64,000 nucleotides of DNA from assembly GCA_949987705.1 (NCBI GenBank), contig OX465282.1, positions 37,412,039 to 37,476,038 of the forward strand, given 5' to 3'. Below are positions 23,075-34,585 of this stretch, piece after piece. The notes beneath the pieces are model-generated. The model was not told the origin of the DNA, ran no database searches, and saw only the letters and a program-made list of their open reading frames with translations. This stretch comes from Thereva unica (Eukaryota; Arthropoda; Insecta; Diptera; Therevidae). The translations under genes and the position numbers were made by a program. Position 1 is the stretch's first letter. Every line of letters starts with the position of its first letter.

Positions 23075-23546
23075 TTTTTTTTTTTTTTTTTTTTTATGTG
23101 AAAGGCTAGAGTCACAGGAAAGGCCCTTTATGCTGTTGACAATCTATTTTCTTCTTATAGAGTGCAATGTCGAACAGCAGCTCTAGTCGGGGAGGAAGGA
23201 ACTGTCACAACCTTCCCGCGATATTTTTAGTCCACCTACTCTCAACCATTACTATCGCGACTTTGACATCGGGGCATCGAGAAACAACTCGGTGGAGTGT
23301 TATGCCTCCTGAAACGAGTTGAATCTCATAAACCAACCGATGACATGCGCTTTTTTTTGGTGGAGTGGGGAAGGGCTAAGGAGGGCTATGACAGAAGGAA
23401 TCAGGAATGTAAAGAGGGAAGAAGAAAGAAGGAAAGTTATGTAGGCGGGAAATTGGGAAAGGCTAGGACCGTGGCACCACCGGGAATCGAACCCGGGACC
23501 TCTGGGTATAGTAGTCAGGCGCCTTACCCCTAGACTACCGAGGCCC
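23075..23546 (-). mobile_element. tRNA-derived SINE, full-length copy
   Basis: Read on the minus strand it begins GGGCCTCGGTAGTCTAGGGG, with an A-box-like TAGTCTAGGGG and a B box GGTTCGATTCC about 50 bp later, as in pol III promoters of tRNA genes. A roughly 330-bp body follows, then TCACATAAA and poly(A) (poly-T of about 20 at 23075 on the plus strand). AACTCT occurs just outside both ends and may be the target duplication. Two other copies are at 36966 and 38900. Confidence 0.88.
23473..23546 (-). ncRNA. tRNA-like head of the SINE with pol III A and B boxes
   Basis: The folded head would have a T-arm CCCGGGTTCGATTCCCGG, fully paired as in a tRNA. It lacks a genuine tRNA 3' end and is fused to the SINE body, so it is not scored as a tRNA gene. 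Confidence 0.7.
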
Positions 23547-23549
23547 ACA

Positions 23550-25219
23550 ACTCTGTCTGAACTCATAACTTTAACTGCTCAAAGGAAAATATCAAACTGT
23601 TTAAATTTATTTATTTTAAAGCTTTATATATGCTCCTTATTTTAACTCCAAAACATGAGGTCGAGTTTTTTACTATGGAGTGCCCGCTCTTTTTCTTCCG
23701 TGATCTTTTCCGCTGCCTTGCGGAAACCGGACTGATGTTACTTCCAGCCAAAATGTGTCAGTGCTTGCTCCTTATGAATTGCTCTGGAAAATTTGCTCAA
23801 TCGTTTCCCAGACATCACTAGTTCTTACATCAGATGCCAATTTATAATTTATCCATCGTAGTCACAACCAACCTGGTTGGAGCCCCGTCATCGCATGCTG
23901 AACAATGTCTCCAATGCTGCTCTTGAACAGCATGCTAGCAAATGAAGTTGCTCTGAAAAAATCTCTTTTTGATGTGGTGTTACTCCTTCTTTGCTTTTGC
24001 ATGCTTCTCCATATTTTGTTTCTGTATATGTATATGCCTTTTTGTTTGCATGCTCCAGCTGAGCCACAGAGCAGTGGTAAATGTTTTTTAGCCCAGCTGA
24101 AAAGTGCGTCTTCTATGTTAGAAGGGAAACTCTACCATTAAACAAGCCATGTTAAAGGTTCTACATTCTTTGGCGTGCCATTGATTTTAAATTCAATTTT
24201 GCGGCCCCACACATTGTTTGTTGTGGGTTATTACATCTCTGGTGATGCTAAAGTTAGCCATTTTTCAACAATGTTTTCTAAGCTATGCCAAACACGTACG
24301 TTGCATATTGCTATTCTCTGTGTTTCTCTGTTTATATAGGAACTCGAAGGCACAATAATTAATAATTAATTTAATGATTTATTAATGAGCTTAATAAAAA
24401 TCGGATTATTTAATTTTCCCGCATTTAAATGAAAACTTTATCGTGTGCAATTGTTTTGCATTTAATATGACCTCCGTGCTGGATCTCAGCTAGCAAAAAG
24501 TGGATTTTTTTACACAAACATCAAAGATCTTGTCAAATATTACTTTTGTTCTCTGCAAATAGATACTATAAGTTGCGCATTGGATGTGGATTTCGACCAT
24601 AGACATGGTTCACCACACTGTGTTCGTGCTAATAGGATAAACGACTGCGGGCGATTCAAAGTTCAGTTATCACCACTTAGAGAACAACCTAAATCAAAAA
24701 TCATACTTTATGAATTCAACACTTTGAAACTTTTAGCCGGTATTGTATTCGTTCTAGCAGTTTATTATTTCCACGAGCAGCTATGAGGAAAAAACTAAGT
24801 TTCAATGACAACCAACAAGGTAATCGGGATCGAAGTTTCACTCCAACTCTGGTTCTGGATTTTCACTCCCGGTTTATAAGCGGTGTTTCATTCCGGATCG
24901 AAACTTCCATCCGGAGGGAAACTCAGCTTATAAACGTAGTAATAATTGCATTTTTGTAACAGCTGTCGGCTACGACTTGCTAATCAATTAAAATTAAATT
25001 AGAATTCTTAATTACGCTGGTAGAACAATTGTGCGTTTTCCTGCTTGCGTAATCGTAAAGCAATTTGCTTTAATCTTTTGCATTTTAACTCGTCTGTAAT
25101 TTATTGTAATTTTTTCAATCAGCATCTGCATTTCTTGGCTAAATATAAATTGCATTTCTGCGGCAGCTGGTATCTATTAATAATTATAAAATAAGTTTTG
25201 AGCCTTGAGGATTGCATTG
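23550..25219. other. Gene-free stretch with unassigned short ORFs
   Basis: Plus ORFs of 63-78 residues at 23630, 23905 and 24580 have no motif I recognise. The block 23830-24130 has a higher GC content and repeated GCATGCT motifs. Near 24830-24910 there are partly inverted GATCGAAGTTTC / GGATCGAAACTTCC stretches. Confidence 0.35.
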
Positions 25220-25620
25220 ATATGTCGAAAATTGTCTTCATTGGAAGGCAGGGGACGAAAAAGATTTGAGGATGAACTATGCAAACTTGTGACAAATTTC
25301 GGATGAATTAGAACTAAGAGAGTTCTCGTATTGCATGGTGCAAGGGTAATTATCAACCTTTTTCTTAGTGTTGACAAATTGAAAGAATGCTCTGGGATCA
25401 CCATACAGTTTACCTTCCATGTTCCTGAGGTACTCTTTATAGAGGGCTTCGGAGAGGGCATGAAATTGGTCCTAGCAATTGAGCATTGTATAGAAACTCG
25501 CAGAGTCTTTCCTCTCCAGATAGGTTTTCCAGAGTTTATTCTTCAGGTTGTTGATACATCTCAACTCATTGTTGGGATGATCTGGACAACTTTAACGGCT
25601 CAATAGGTATAGATAATACC
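25220..25620 (-). pseudogene. Jockey-like LINE fragment (linker between endonuclease and RT)
   Basis: Minus-strand reading gives RCINNLKNKLWKTYLERKD, LSEALYKEYLRNMEGKLYGD, PRAFFQFVNTKKKVDNYPC and SNSSEICHKFA. This is the standard LINE linker (KNxLWxxY...NPRxFFxFVNxKKK). One stop and shifts are present; both ends are truncated. Confidence 0.75.
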
Positions 25621-27060
25621 AAACGCCGTGACACAAACAATTTGAAGGGTTCTGCGCACCTCGTTGCCCAATTTCATAAATTTTGTTCTATCATTTCCCC
25701 TATTTTAACTTAAAAAGGCAACAAACGCAGAAAAAACTCAACAAAATAATTTGGGAAGGGATGTGCGCATGCCGAATGAATAAAGTTAAGTAATCTTTAT
25801 ATGTATTGAAAAGAGCTTTTAAATACATGTAAAACCGTGCTCAACATCAATCGTGCTCAAAGTTTATTCATCATAATATGCATAGTTTTACTATAATTAT
25901 TCGAAATATTTTTTATCCCTAAGTTTAAAATAATTTAAAAACTATGCTGAAAAAATTTATTTTAAGTTCAAGAACATTTTCATTCATAAATTGAAAGTTG
26001 TCCGCAGACGCAAGCAGCACAACCTCCCCAAGCAGAAGCGCGTATGCGACTGGCGGAAAACGTCAATAATCTAGTAATGAGAGCGTAAAGCTGGTGACAT
26101 ATCCCAGCCGTACATGCATTGCATTCAGAGGCTCCATGAAATCCGGCGAATTTCGTCTGACATATAATTACATGGTTTGCGTTCCGTGCCGGCTGTCACA
26201 CATAGCCCGAAAATCGGCATGCCTTCCACTCACGGAATATTCCGTCAGCTCGCATTTGAATACACACACTTCTACATTATCTGTCAACGAATGCAATGCA
26301 TGTACGGCTTGGATATGTCACCAGCTTTAGAAACACAAATTTCATATTTCTTAATAGAAATTACTACAAATTATTTCTGTACCAAAGGCGTCAAATACAA
26401 AAATCTGAATATTAAAAAATATATAAAAAAGGGCGTTTTTCATTCATAATATGTAAGTTTTTTAAGTAATTATTAACCCGCCATGAAAATGCACCTCACT
26501 CTAGCAATACGCAGCCGCGACTGATTACATGACTGCAAGGGATTTGATAAGAAGGAGGAGGAGTCAATTCTCGCTCACTTTTTTAAATATACAATGGATC
26601 ACAAAATTAAGCAAAGATAAAAAGAATAAAAGATAAAGAGTAAAATTGAAAATGTGCAAGTTACACAAACATTGTTTTCTGTTTCTTGAAAAAGTGAGTT
26701 TATTCTTGTTAAAAATTATTTTATTTGCGGTTCTGTTCTACCAAATTTCTACCAATTATTCAAATTGGAAAAAATAATTTTCGGTTTCGGGTTGAGATTT
26801 TTTAAGTCACTGTGGGATGTACAGAAGCTCTTATAAAAAACAGTCGTCGTAATATATCCCACATGGTGTCAGAATTTATAGGTATGTGAATTGTTGATAA
26901 TTCTTTAGTGTGCGCATTTTGTAGAGCTTAATTTGTAGAGCTTAATTTCTTAATTAGAGAGGAAGAGAAATTATCTTAGGCTTTTGAGCATTTTTTAGAA
27001 CTTTTTACCCCAACATGCGCCAGATGTCACGACATTTGAAAAACTCTATACACAATGCGA
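25605..27060. repeat. Unclassified 1.4-kb dispersed repeat, copy 1
   Basis: Aligns from end to end with 29575-31625: the blocks CTATCATTTCC, CAACAAACGCAGAAAAAACT, GCATGCCGAATGAATAAAG, GAAAGTT(G/C)TCCGCAG, GCGACTGATTACATG and GATGTCACGACxTTTGAAAA are in the same order. No ORF, no obvious termini. It has its own MITE (26088-26327) absent from copy 2. Confidence 0.8.
26088..26327. mobile_element. 240-bp MITE with TA target duplication
   Basis: Terminal repeats AAGCTGGTGACATATCC at both ends, with a subterminal CCGTACATGCATTGCATTC and its complement. Flanked by TA. The other copy of the host repeat (near 30640) lacks it, which confirms insertion. Tc1/mariner-type target. Confidence 0.85.
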
Positions 27061-27464
27061 AGGTTTCATATAATTACATATGTACATATTTCGCAAATAT
27101 CGGGCCTTTTCATAAATATCACTATAATGAGTGGGCTTTCACCCAGCTGTAAAACCAAAGCCCAAACCAAAGTTAATTTTTTGCGATAATTTAAAAAAGT
27201 GTTTAATACGGACGTAGGCACTTTTAAAAGTGGAGTCTTGAGATCTTCTCTACTTGGGTGACTATCATGTGCCGCTCTTCTTTTGCCCAAGGTCTACTTA
27301 CTGGCACAGAAAGGTACGACGCAAAATCGTCTTCGATAGATGTCAATATCAACGCCAATATACCTGGTGCATACAGTAAATTTACAAAGTAGCCGACTGT
27401 TGATAGATTTTGGTCAGACAAATAAAAAAATCTACGAATTGCGGCAGAATACTACCACTCCCGC
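27061..27464. other. No recognisable gene
   Basis: Two overlapping minus ORFs of 65-74 residues share no motif that I know. Confidence 0.35.
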
Positions 27465-27700
27465 CACCTAATTGTAAAAGTGACGGTTCCATCGTACCAA
27501 CTTCCAAAGTTATGAGTGTCGAAGTCAAAATTTTGGCTTCTTATAACAGAAATTTCAATTTCAAGTACATTTTTCCAAAACAAACGCGTAGTTACTCTAT
27601 ATATAGATTTTTTTTTTCAAAAATTCGAATGCTTGAAATATTTCCTATGAATAATATCCTGACAATTTTTATGTTACGGCCTTCAGTTTTTAAGATATAA
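27465..27700. repeat. Dispersed repeat, copy 2
   Basis: Same family as 11165-11370; here ATTGTAAAAGTGACGG..CCAACTTCC through TTTTCCAAAACAAACGCGTAG to TATTTCCTATGAATAAT. It lies immediately before a truncated LINE. Confidence 0.6.
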
Positions 27701-27734
27701 GATATTTTGTAAATAAATTATCCTTAAACATAAA

Positions 27735-28617
27735 AAATGTGCAGCGATCTCATTTACGCGATCCCAGAGGCAACTTCCAGTAATATACATACTTGATGGC
27801 CAAATCGTCCCAACGGCTAGAACCATTAAAGACCTTGGAGTAATATTTGATGACAAATTAACCTTCTCCGAACATATCAATGCCATAACACTTCGTGCGT
27901 ATCGAAACCTAGGTTTTATTTATAGAGCAAGCAAAGAGTTTAGAAATGCCAAAACCCTGATACTTCTTTTCTCAGCGTTCGTCAAACCTATACTGGAGTA
28001 TGGATCTGTGGTTTGGTCTCCGTATACTCAACAACACATCAATCGTATTGAAAAAATACAACGTAAATTTTGTAAATGCTTACTCTATATTGAGGGTTCT
28101 GAGCATGTTAACACCATAAGTGACATTGCTCAACAATATAAGCTCAGTAGCCTATTAAGTCGCAGACAGGTGGCTGACTTGTCTTTCTTCTTCAAAGTCA
28201 TCAACGGAAAGATCGATTCGCCAGAAATTCTAGCTGATTTTGGACTTATCTGTTCAAGAGTTGAGCTAAGAACTAGGAGATTGCTGTCAGTAGTAAGCTC
28301 TAGTAGAAATTACGTCTACCATGGACCCAAAAACCGAATAGCCAGGCTTGTGAACCAATGCTACGCGGATGTTGACTTTTTTGGAGGATCCCTGTCATCG
28401 TTTTCTGGGAGTATTAAAAATTTGCTTTGTAATGATCAATAAATTTTCATCTGTTGAATATTGTACAATTTTGTAATCAAATCTTATTTAATTAATTCTG
28501 TCGTCTCTCCGAACGTCATCTTTTTTTTTGTATAACCCATTTGTAATCTAATGTAATCTGTGTATGTATAATGCCGATTGGCGTAGATAAATAAATAAAT
28601 AAATAAATAAATAAATT
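27735..28617 (+). mobile_element. 5'-truncated Jockey-like LINE (ORF2 C-terminus and 3' end)
   Basis: Begins in the RT thumb region: ILDGQIVPTARTIKDLGVIF, DDKLTFSEHINAIT, then FVKPILEYGSVVWSPYTQQH and IEKIQRKFCKCL. The uninterrupted ORF runs to TAA at about 28440. The end is an (AAAT)n tail at 28590-28616. This copy looks younger than the others, since the last 220 codons are open. Confidence 0.88.
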
Positions 28618-28619
28618 TT

Positions 28620-29574
28620 GATGTTGACATTATGTGGTACATTGTTAGTATTTTTTCACATAAGCTTAAGACAAAAAGTAGCAAATAAAGCAAGTTTTAA
28701 CATCAAAATTGTTTATATGATTTACGACGTTCATCATTTTGTCAAGTTCCGCACTCCACTTGATTCAACCCTTAGATGCGCATGGGTTTGGCCTTTGTAA
28801 TTTCTCTGGGCTGTTCGGAGTTGGTTCGCTTGCGATTGCTATAATATGCTGGAGAATGCAAAGGTGGAAGAGTTATCTTTCAAGAAATCTCTAAGTTCGC
28901 GTCAACTGTAATTAAAAGCCCCACCTCTAGTTCGTTATTTTCTATGCTATATATCGATTACCTTCATTCTACTACCAAGTATGAGCATTTTTAGAAAAAT
29001 GTTGAATTTGAGTGATTATTATGTATTTTGCAATTCTCTACATAACAGTTGCAACGCCGTGAAAAATAAAACAATATTCGCCCTGTTATTCTATTTAAAC
29101 TAAAATCACTTAGTGAGTACTTCAGAAGACATAAAAAGCAGTTTTTTGCTTCACCTGAAAATTTTAAATTTTTCTCATTCGCGGTTTTAGAAAGAGGGTA
29201 TCGATATGTTGGTTCTTTGACATTTTTTCTTCTAACTGTTGTTGGCCTCTTTACGGTAATGTTTTGGGCCTTGGCTGCTGTTGCTATGCCCGCGTTTGCG
29301 AATATTGTCACGACTGCTTCTGAAGCTGCAGATATGCCTATAGTTGTAGAAGTTGACCCCCTCTCCGCATCGATGGATGTCAAATCATCAAAACGGTCTT
29401 TGGCCAGCAAAGTCAAACTGTTTTATCTTGGTATCGCTTTAGGTCAAACCGGAATTTGGGATAGACGTTTCCAAGCTCTTCTAGACAGTCGTCGTTGATC
29501 AAAAGTAGCAAAATTTCTGCTATTGCAGCGTTGCTTGAGATCGATATTTTGCTTGGATGTCACCACAAAGTTGA
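28620..29574. other. Unassigned region with antiparallel ORFs
   Basis: Overlapping ORFs of 141 residues (minus, 29416-28991) and 93 residues (plus, 29217-29498) share the same DNA. The minus one contains Ala/Thr-rich text and basic stretches resembling a decayed gag, but I cannot place it. Confidence 0.3.
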
Positions 29575-29776
29575 TCAGGTATAGATTTTTTCAAACTCCG
29601 TGACACAAAAAATTTGAACAATTCTGCGCACCACATTGCCAAATTTTGTAAATATTGTTCTATCATTTCCTTGCTTTTTAGTTTAAACGGCAACAAACGC
29701 AGAAAAAACTCAACAAAATAATTTGGAAAGGGATACGCGCATGCCGAATGAATAAAGATAATAATTAATCTTTATA

Positions 29777-30370
29777 CAGCCGTGTGCAAAAGTATGAGGC
29801 ACCCTAATTTTTTAACTGTACCTGCGAGTGTTGTTCTCGGAATTTTTTCTCTTCTTCTTACAATCATGTATTACAAATTTATAAGACAAAAAAAAACCAA
29901 AAAAGGAATTCCTAGAAGTTTTAAGAAAAAAAGTAACTACCGTGAAAGAAGATCGTTTATTCGTCAGAGAATCCCTGCGAAACCGAAGAAAAACATCTGC
30001 GCTTGCTGCTGAGCTTTCAGCCGCACGAGGAAGGTCGTTGAATGCGAGTACTGTAAGAAGAAGACTTGCAAATTTTGGATTAAAGGATCGCAAAGCCCGC
30101 AAAAAGCCGTGGCTCTCAGAGAGGAATAGAATAGATCGTCTGAAACGGGCTAAAAAACATCAAAGTTGGACAGTGGAAGATTGGTCAAATCTGATTTGGT
30201 CTGGTGAAGCTAACGTTCAGGTTTGTTTTTTTACACTTTATACTAATTAATTAAAAAAGAATTAAATTACTTGTAATACATGATTGTAAGTAGAAGAGAA
30301 AAAATTCCGAGAACAACACTCGCAGGTACAGTTAAAAAATTAGGGTGCCTCATACTTTTGCACACGGCTG
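29777..30370 (+). mobile_element. 594-bp truncated Tc1-like element with long terminal repeats
   Basis: Starts CAGCCGTGTGCAAAAGTATG and ends with the complement; the terminal inverted repeats are about 97 bp and almost perfect. TA flanks both ends. The ORF 29942-30250 encodes a Tc3-type helix-turn-helix N-terminus: LRNRRKTSALAAELSAARGR, then SLNASTVRRRLANFGL and HQSWTVEDWSNLIWSGEANV, where WSDES is expected, so the first catalytic Asp is Gly. The catalytic core after this point is deleted. Such a copy needs a transposase supplied in trans. Confidence 0.93.
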
Positions 30371-30989
30371 TATGTGTTGAGCAGAGCTTTTAAATACATG
30401 TAATACTCCTGCTCAACCAAGTCAGTTTATCCATCGTAATAAGCATAATTTTACTATAATTATGCTAAATATTTCTCATCCCTAAATTTAAAATAAATTA
30501 AAAGATTTGCTGGAAAAATTTCTTTTAAAGATATGAGCATTTTCATTCATAAATTGAAAGTTCTCCGCAGCCGCGAGCAACACAACTTCCCCGAGCAGAA
30601 GCGCGTGGCGTATGCGACTGGCGGAAAATGCCAACAATAGTAATCAAACTGATAAAAACACAAAATTTCGTATTTTTTAGTAGAAATTACTACAAATTAT
30701 TTCTGTATTATATGTGTAAAATATAAAAACCTAAAAATAAAAAAAATATATAAAAACGGGTGTTTTTCAGTTATAATTTGTAATTTTTTTAAATAATCTA
30801 AGTCCCAGAAAAATACACCTCCCTTTAGCAATACGCTGTCGCGACTGATTACATGGCAGCAAGTGGCAGCAAGTGATTTGATAGGAGGAGTTAACTGAAG
30901 CTTTTGTCTGAACTTTTAAACATTTTTAAGAGCTTAGCTGGGGAACATGCGCGGGATGTCACGACGTTTGAAAACAACTATATTCTATG

Positions 30990-31611
30990 CAGGGTACGAA
31001 AAAGCTCGCTCCGGAGCGGTTCATTATGTGGCTCTCGGCTCTTAAATGGCTCCCGGAGCAGAGCCATTTATTTTTAAGTGGCTCGCGCTCCGGAGCTGGA
31101 GCTAAAACAACGGCTCGGGCTCAGGAGCTGGAGCCGGAGCTTTATTTCATATTGGCTCTTTCAAATATAATATCAATATTTCAAATGAAGAGATATTTTC
31201 GGATTAATTATTTATTTTACTTTTATAAACATTTAGTTTTAAAATTATTAATTAAAATAAATTATTTAATTTTCTTAAAAAGTGTTGTTATTTCTTTTAC
31301 ATAGTCGCATATAGCAAAACGGAGACTCCAAACTCCAACTCCAAACTGTTAACAGATTCCAGATTAATTGCTTCAATTCTTACCTGACCTGAACAGACAT
31401 AAAACAAACTTTTATACATATATACCTCTCAAATAGTTTTAGTGTTGACCTTTTTCAGCAATAGAATGCAGAGCCAAAATTACGGCTCCGGCTCAGGAGC
31501 GAGAGCTTCTACGAAAAGTTTTTTCGGCTCCGGAGCCAGAGTGACTATAAAAAGAGCTTTACAGAGCGGCTTTTTTATGAGCCGCCCCGGAGCGAGCTTT
31601 TTCGTACCCTG
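30990..31611. mobile_element. 622-bp hAT MITE
   Basis: Termini CAGGGTACGAAAAAGCTCGC and complement, flanked by the perfect 8-bp duplication ATTCTATG (30982-30989, 31612-31619). Many GGCTCC/GGAGCC hexamers are clustered near both ends, like subterminal transposase binding sites of hAT elements. No transposase. Confidence 0.93.
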
Positions 31612-31625
31612 ATTCTATGGGTTCT

Positions 31626-32479
31626 GCGTCTTGGCGTTGACATTAATTAATGACATTTAATTAGAATTAGAATCCTTTTATCTACATTTACATACTTTTT
31701 AAAAGAGAAAATAATATATTTTCAGACTTAGATAATCCTTATCTTATAGCATAAAGACAAAATAAATTTCATAAAAATTAAATTTTACTTAAATTAAAGG
31801 TGAAAAACCTATCCGGGCAAGGCTATGTTTACCGTATGTGTTCAACCTGATATTAAGTTTATTCTAAGAAGTCGTTTCATATATTCTCGTCCCCTGCAAC
31901 GTCTACCAGTACCTTAAGCCATCGTGGATTTAATTCAACGTTATCTAGTTTTTCTGTAAATTAAAGGTGATAGATCTGCATTAAAGCTTTTTTAACTAGT
32001 TACAGTTACTTTAACCACCGTTCCACGTGTGTTAAAAAATGAAATATTGGATCTTTCCAATTAGATTGAAACGATTATAAATTTTGTTTGGATTTTGTAA
32101 GGCGTCAACTGAACCAAATCTAATCCTTTTCAACCAAAGCAGGCTCGCGTGCTGTTTTAACCAGTTAATGGATCCGAACCGAATTAAAGTAAACCAGCCA
32201 ATCAAACTGCTTATGAGAATAAATACAAAGCATAGCAAAAATTGAGAGGTTGAGTGCTTTCAATAATGCGCATAAAACAAGCATGCGTTTGCAGAGTTCA
32301 TAATTGCAGTCATGAGAAGCAAATGTGCGCAGCAAGCTTTGCAAGTTTTTCGATAGCATTGCGAACAACCGGAAGAGAACGCACTGACAACATAAAATGG
32401 ATGAGGACAATATTGATATCGTGCGTAAATATAATAAAAGAAAATCAAAAATTGTAATAATCAACGTCATATTTAACTG
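31626..32479. other. No recognisable feature
   Basis: AT-rich DNA. Short ORFs on both strands overlap each other and lack motifs. Confidence 0.35.
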
Positions 32480-32865
32480 ATCATATTGAACGGGAACTTA
32501 ATGTCTGCCTGATACTGGGAGAGCTGAACGCCAAAGTAGGCTGGGAGCCCATATAAAGGCAATATGTCGGCAACCAGCTTGCAATTAACAGTTGTAGAGA
32601 TGGAAGCAAGTAAGAATTTGGTCGTTGCAAGTAATAGATTTGCGCGAAAAGATATCCATAAAGCCACCTGGGTATCTCCTGATGGAGCCACTCGCAACCA
32701 AATAAACAATGTGTTGAAAGACCGCCGCCACCTTTCGCGTTTGATGACGGAACGAACGTACCGAGGTGCCAACTTAGAATCGGGACCGATGGAGAGAACA
32801 GTTGCGAGAGGCCAGGACCGGATCCCGGTTGTAGAGCCGTTAAAGAAGAAGATATTTAACTGTGG
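32480..32865 (+). pseudogene. RTE-like LINE, endonuclease end fused to ORF2 C-terminal tail
   Basis: Text VCLILGELNAKVG (endonuclease GDxNAxxG block), then FARKDIHKATWVSPDGATRN (the HKxTWxSPDG..RNQID motif of RTE-type endonucleases) and RTYRGANL, followed directly by ESGPMERTVARGQDRIPV. The latter matches the 17.3-kb tail piece. The whole RT between them is missing, giving an open frame of about 143 codons, so the copy is an internal deletion derivative. Confidence 0.78.
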
Positions 32866-32880
32866 CGAAACAAGTTTACT

Positions 32881-32967
32881 AATGCATACTTGCATGCATG
32901 CGGAAATGATTTTTCCGCAAGTGGATGCGGGTCCAGCTTACGCATTTTACATTCGCAAGTATGCATT
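32881..32967. repeat. 87-bp hairpin
   Basis: AATGCATACTTGC at one end and GCAAGTATGCATT at the other, with an inner CGGAAA/TTTCCG pair. Lies just past the RTE tail. Confidence 0.55.
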
Positions 32968-32969
32968 AC

Positions 32970-34359
32970 TGAAATCACCCGTTGTCAAGACTTAAAACTC
33001 AACACAAACTATTTAACTCCTACATCAGAAAAATATACAAAACAAAAAAAAAATAACATGACAAAAGTCTACATACAGCATACATACATAGTTCATAAAA
33101 TGAATGTAGACTTTAGCCCTACACTATATATAAACGATATAATTGATCATCTGTTCTAGTTGGACGAGGATGTCTAAATTACTAAACTGAAAAATACCAA
33201 AAGAAACTACGAAAAATAAATTACATCATTTATCTTGCACTTAAAAATCAAAATAACTAATAATTTATGCCCAATTGACATTTGCACATTTTACCCATAT
33301 CAGTTATAGAGTGCCTCATTTTACATGATGAAACACGAACAAAGTTTCCTGCAAGCTTCCTCGGTTTTATGACGAGGGATGAGAGAGGGCTTGAAGAAAC
33401 ACGTCTTCCCTCAAACCCTCTCTCATTTCTGCCCGTCAAAACTCAGCAAACTTGAAGGAACATTTTAGCCTAAACTTATCTAGTTTGCGTATTTATTTCA
33501 CTTTCCATATAACAAATTTTTACAGTTCATTTGCATAGGCCAGTCATTAGGGAGTCTGACCTCTAATTAAATGTTAACTCGTTATTTTTTTTAATAGTTG
33601 TTAGAGAGAATATGTTAAAAAGGAGATTCGGGAAATTGGCCGTACGCTTCCCCCTATTCCCCTTTCCCAAAATCCGCCCCACAAAAACAAAAAAATCCGG
33701 TTTGGCTAATATTTCTTAAACGGTAAGTCTTATCATAGAATACTGTTTACAAAGTTTGTATATTATGCGATTGTCTACATAAAAAGATACATATGTTCAT
33801 ACATTATTATACATTTTCCCGTACGAATCGCCGTTTTAAAAGTTTAAAATACTCAAATGCACTCATGCGCCACTTATATAGATGAATCGGACGATTTATA
33901 ATTTTCAAGGTTGATTTCTGGATGCGTTTGGAGAAAAAAATGCAAGATACAGGGTGTTGGCGAAAAAAGAAAAGTATTTTTCCTTTTAAAATTTGCTTTA
34001 CCTGAAAATGGTGTCTGTTTTGCGATGGCAGTTTTGGTATATAAATTTTAAAAATTCAAATTTTAAATAACTGTGAATGATAATCCAACTCCTAACTACG
34101 GTATATAAAATTGCAACTCTTAACGAAGAAATAGCGCTTCGCAAAAATGCTCTACTATATTGGGGAGCTGTACACGAACTATTTTACGAAAACACGAATA
34201 TTTTTAAAAATTTTGCGCAAAAAAATGTGAATTTCCAGATAGCCAAAAGCAATATTTTTACCAAATTTCTAGGTTTCGTTAATAAAAAAGTAAAAAATAA
34301 ATGAAAAAAACCCGATTTTTAACGGTAATCAATATTAATTTTTATGAATAGGGCACCAG
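32970..34359. other. AT-rich stretch with a small hairpin
   Basis: Near 33380-33430 a GAGAGAGGGCTTGAAG block is mirrored by CTTCCCTCAAACCCTCTCTC, giving a roughly 55-bp hairpin. The rest shows no gene. Confidence 0.4.
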
Positions 34360-34585
34360 GTGAGTTGCACCAATTAGCTTTAACCGTAACAAAAGCTCGA
34401 TCGATTGTCAAATCTCCGGTTAGACAAAACGAGAGTTGCACCGTTTAACAATTGTTAACATGACGTAACGTTTTAATGATAACTTTAACCAAGTAAATTC
34501 GGCTGGTTAGTGTTATTATTAACTTATGGCAGTTGTCATAGACCCAGACAGGGTTGCCATTTTCAATAAACTCACAAACTATTAG

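Larger units (their letters stand above)
29575..31625. repeat. Unclassified 1.4-kb dispersed repeat, copy 2
   Basis: Homologous to 25605-27060 but interrupted by a Tc1-like element (29777-30370) and a hAT MITE (30990-31611). Copy 1 shows the uninterrupted sequence at the Tc1 site. Confidence 0.8.

Noticed and set aside
23297..23566. ORFs on both strands at 23.3-23.6 kb
   Set aside because: They lie within the SINE body and its tRNA-like head and have no protein motif.
25331..25606. Plus-strand 91-residue ORF as a gene
   Set aside because: It is the antisense of a recognisable LINE linker on the minus strand.
28589..28617. Independent microsatellite (AAAT)n
   Set aside because: It is the 3' tail of the Jockey-like LINE that ends there.
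29217..29498. Membrane protein with a signal-like N-terminus (plus ORF)
   Set aside because: The hydrophobic start is offset by a longer overlapping minus ORF, with no homology for either; probably chance.
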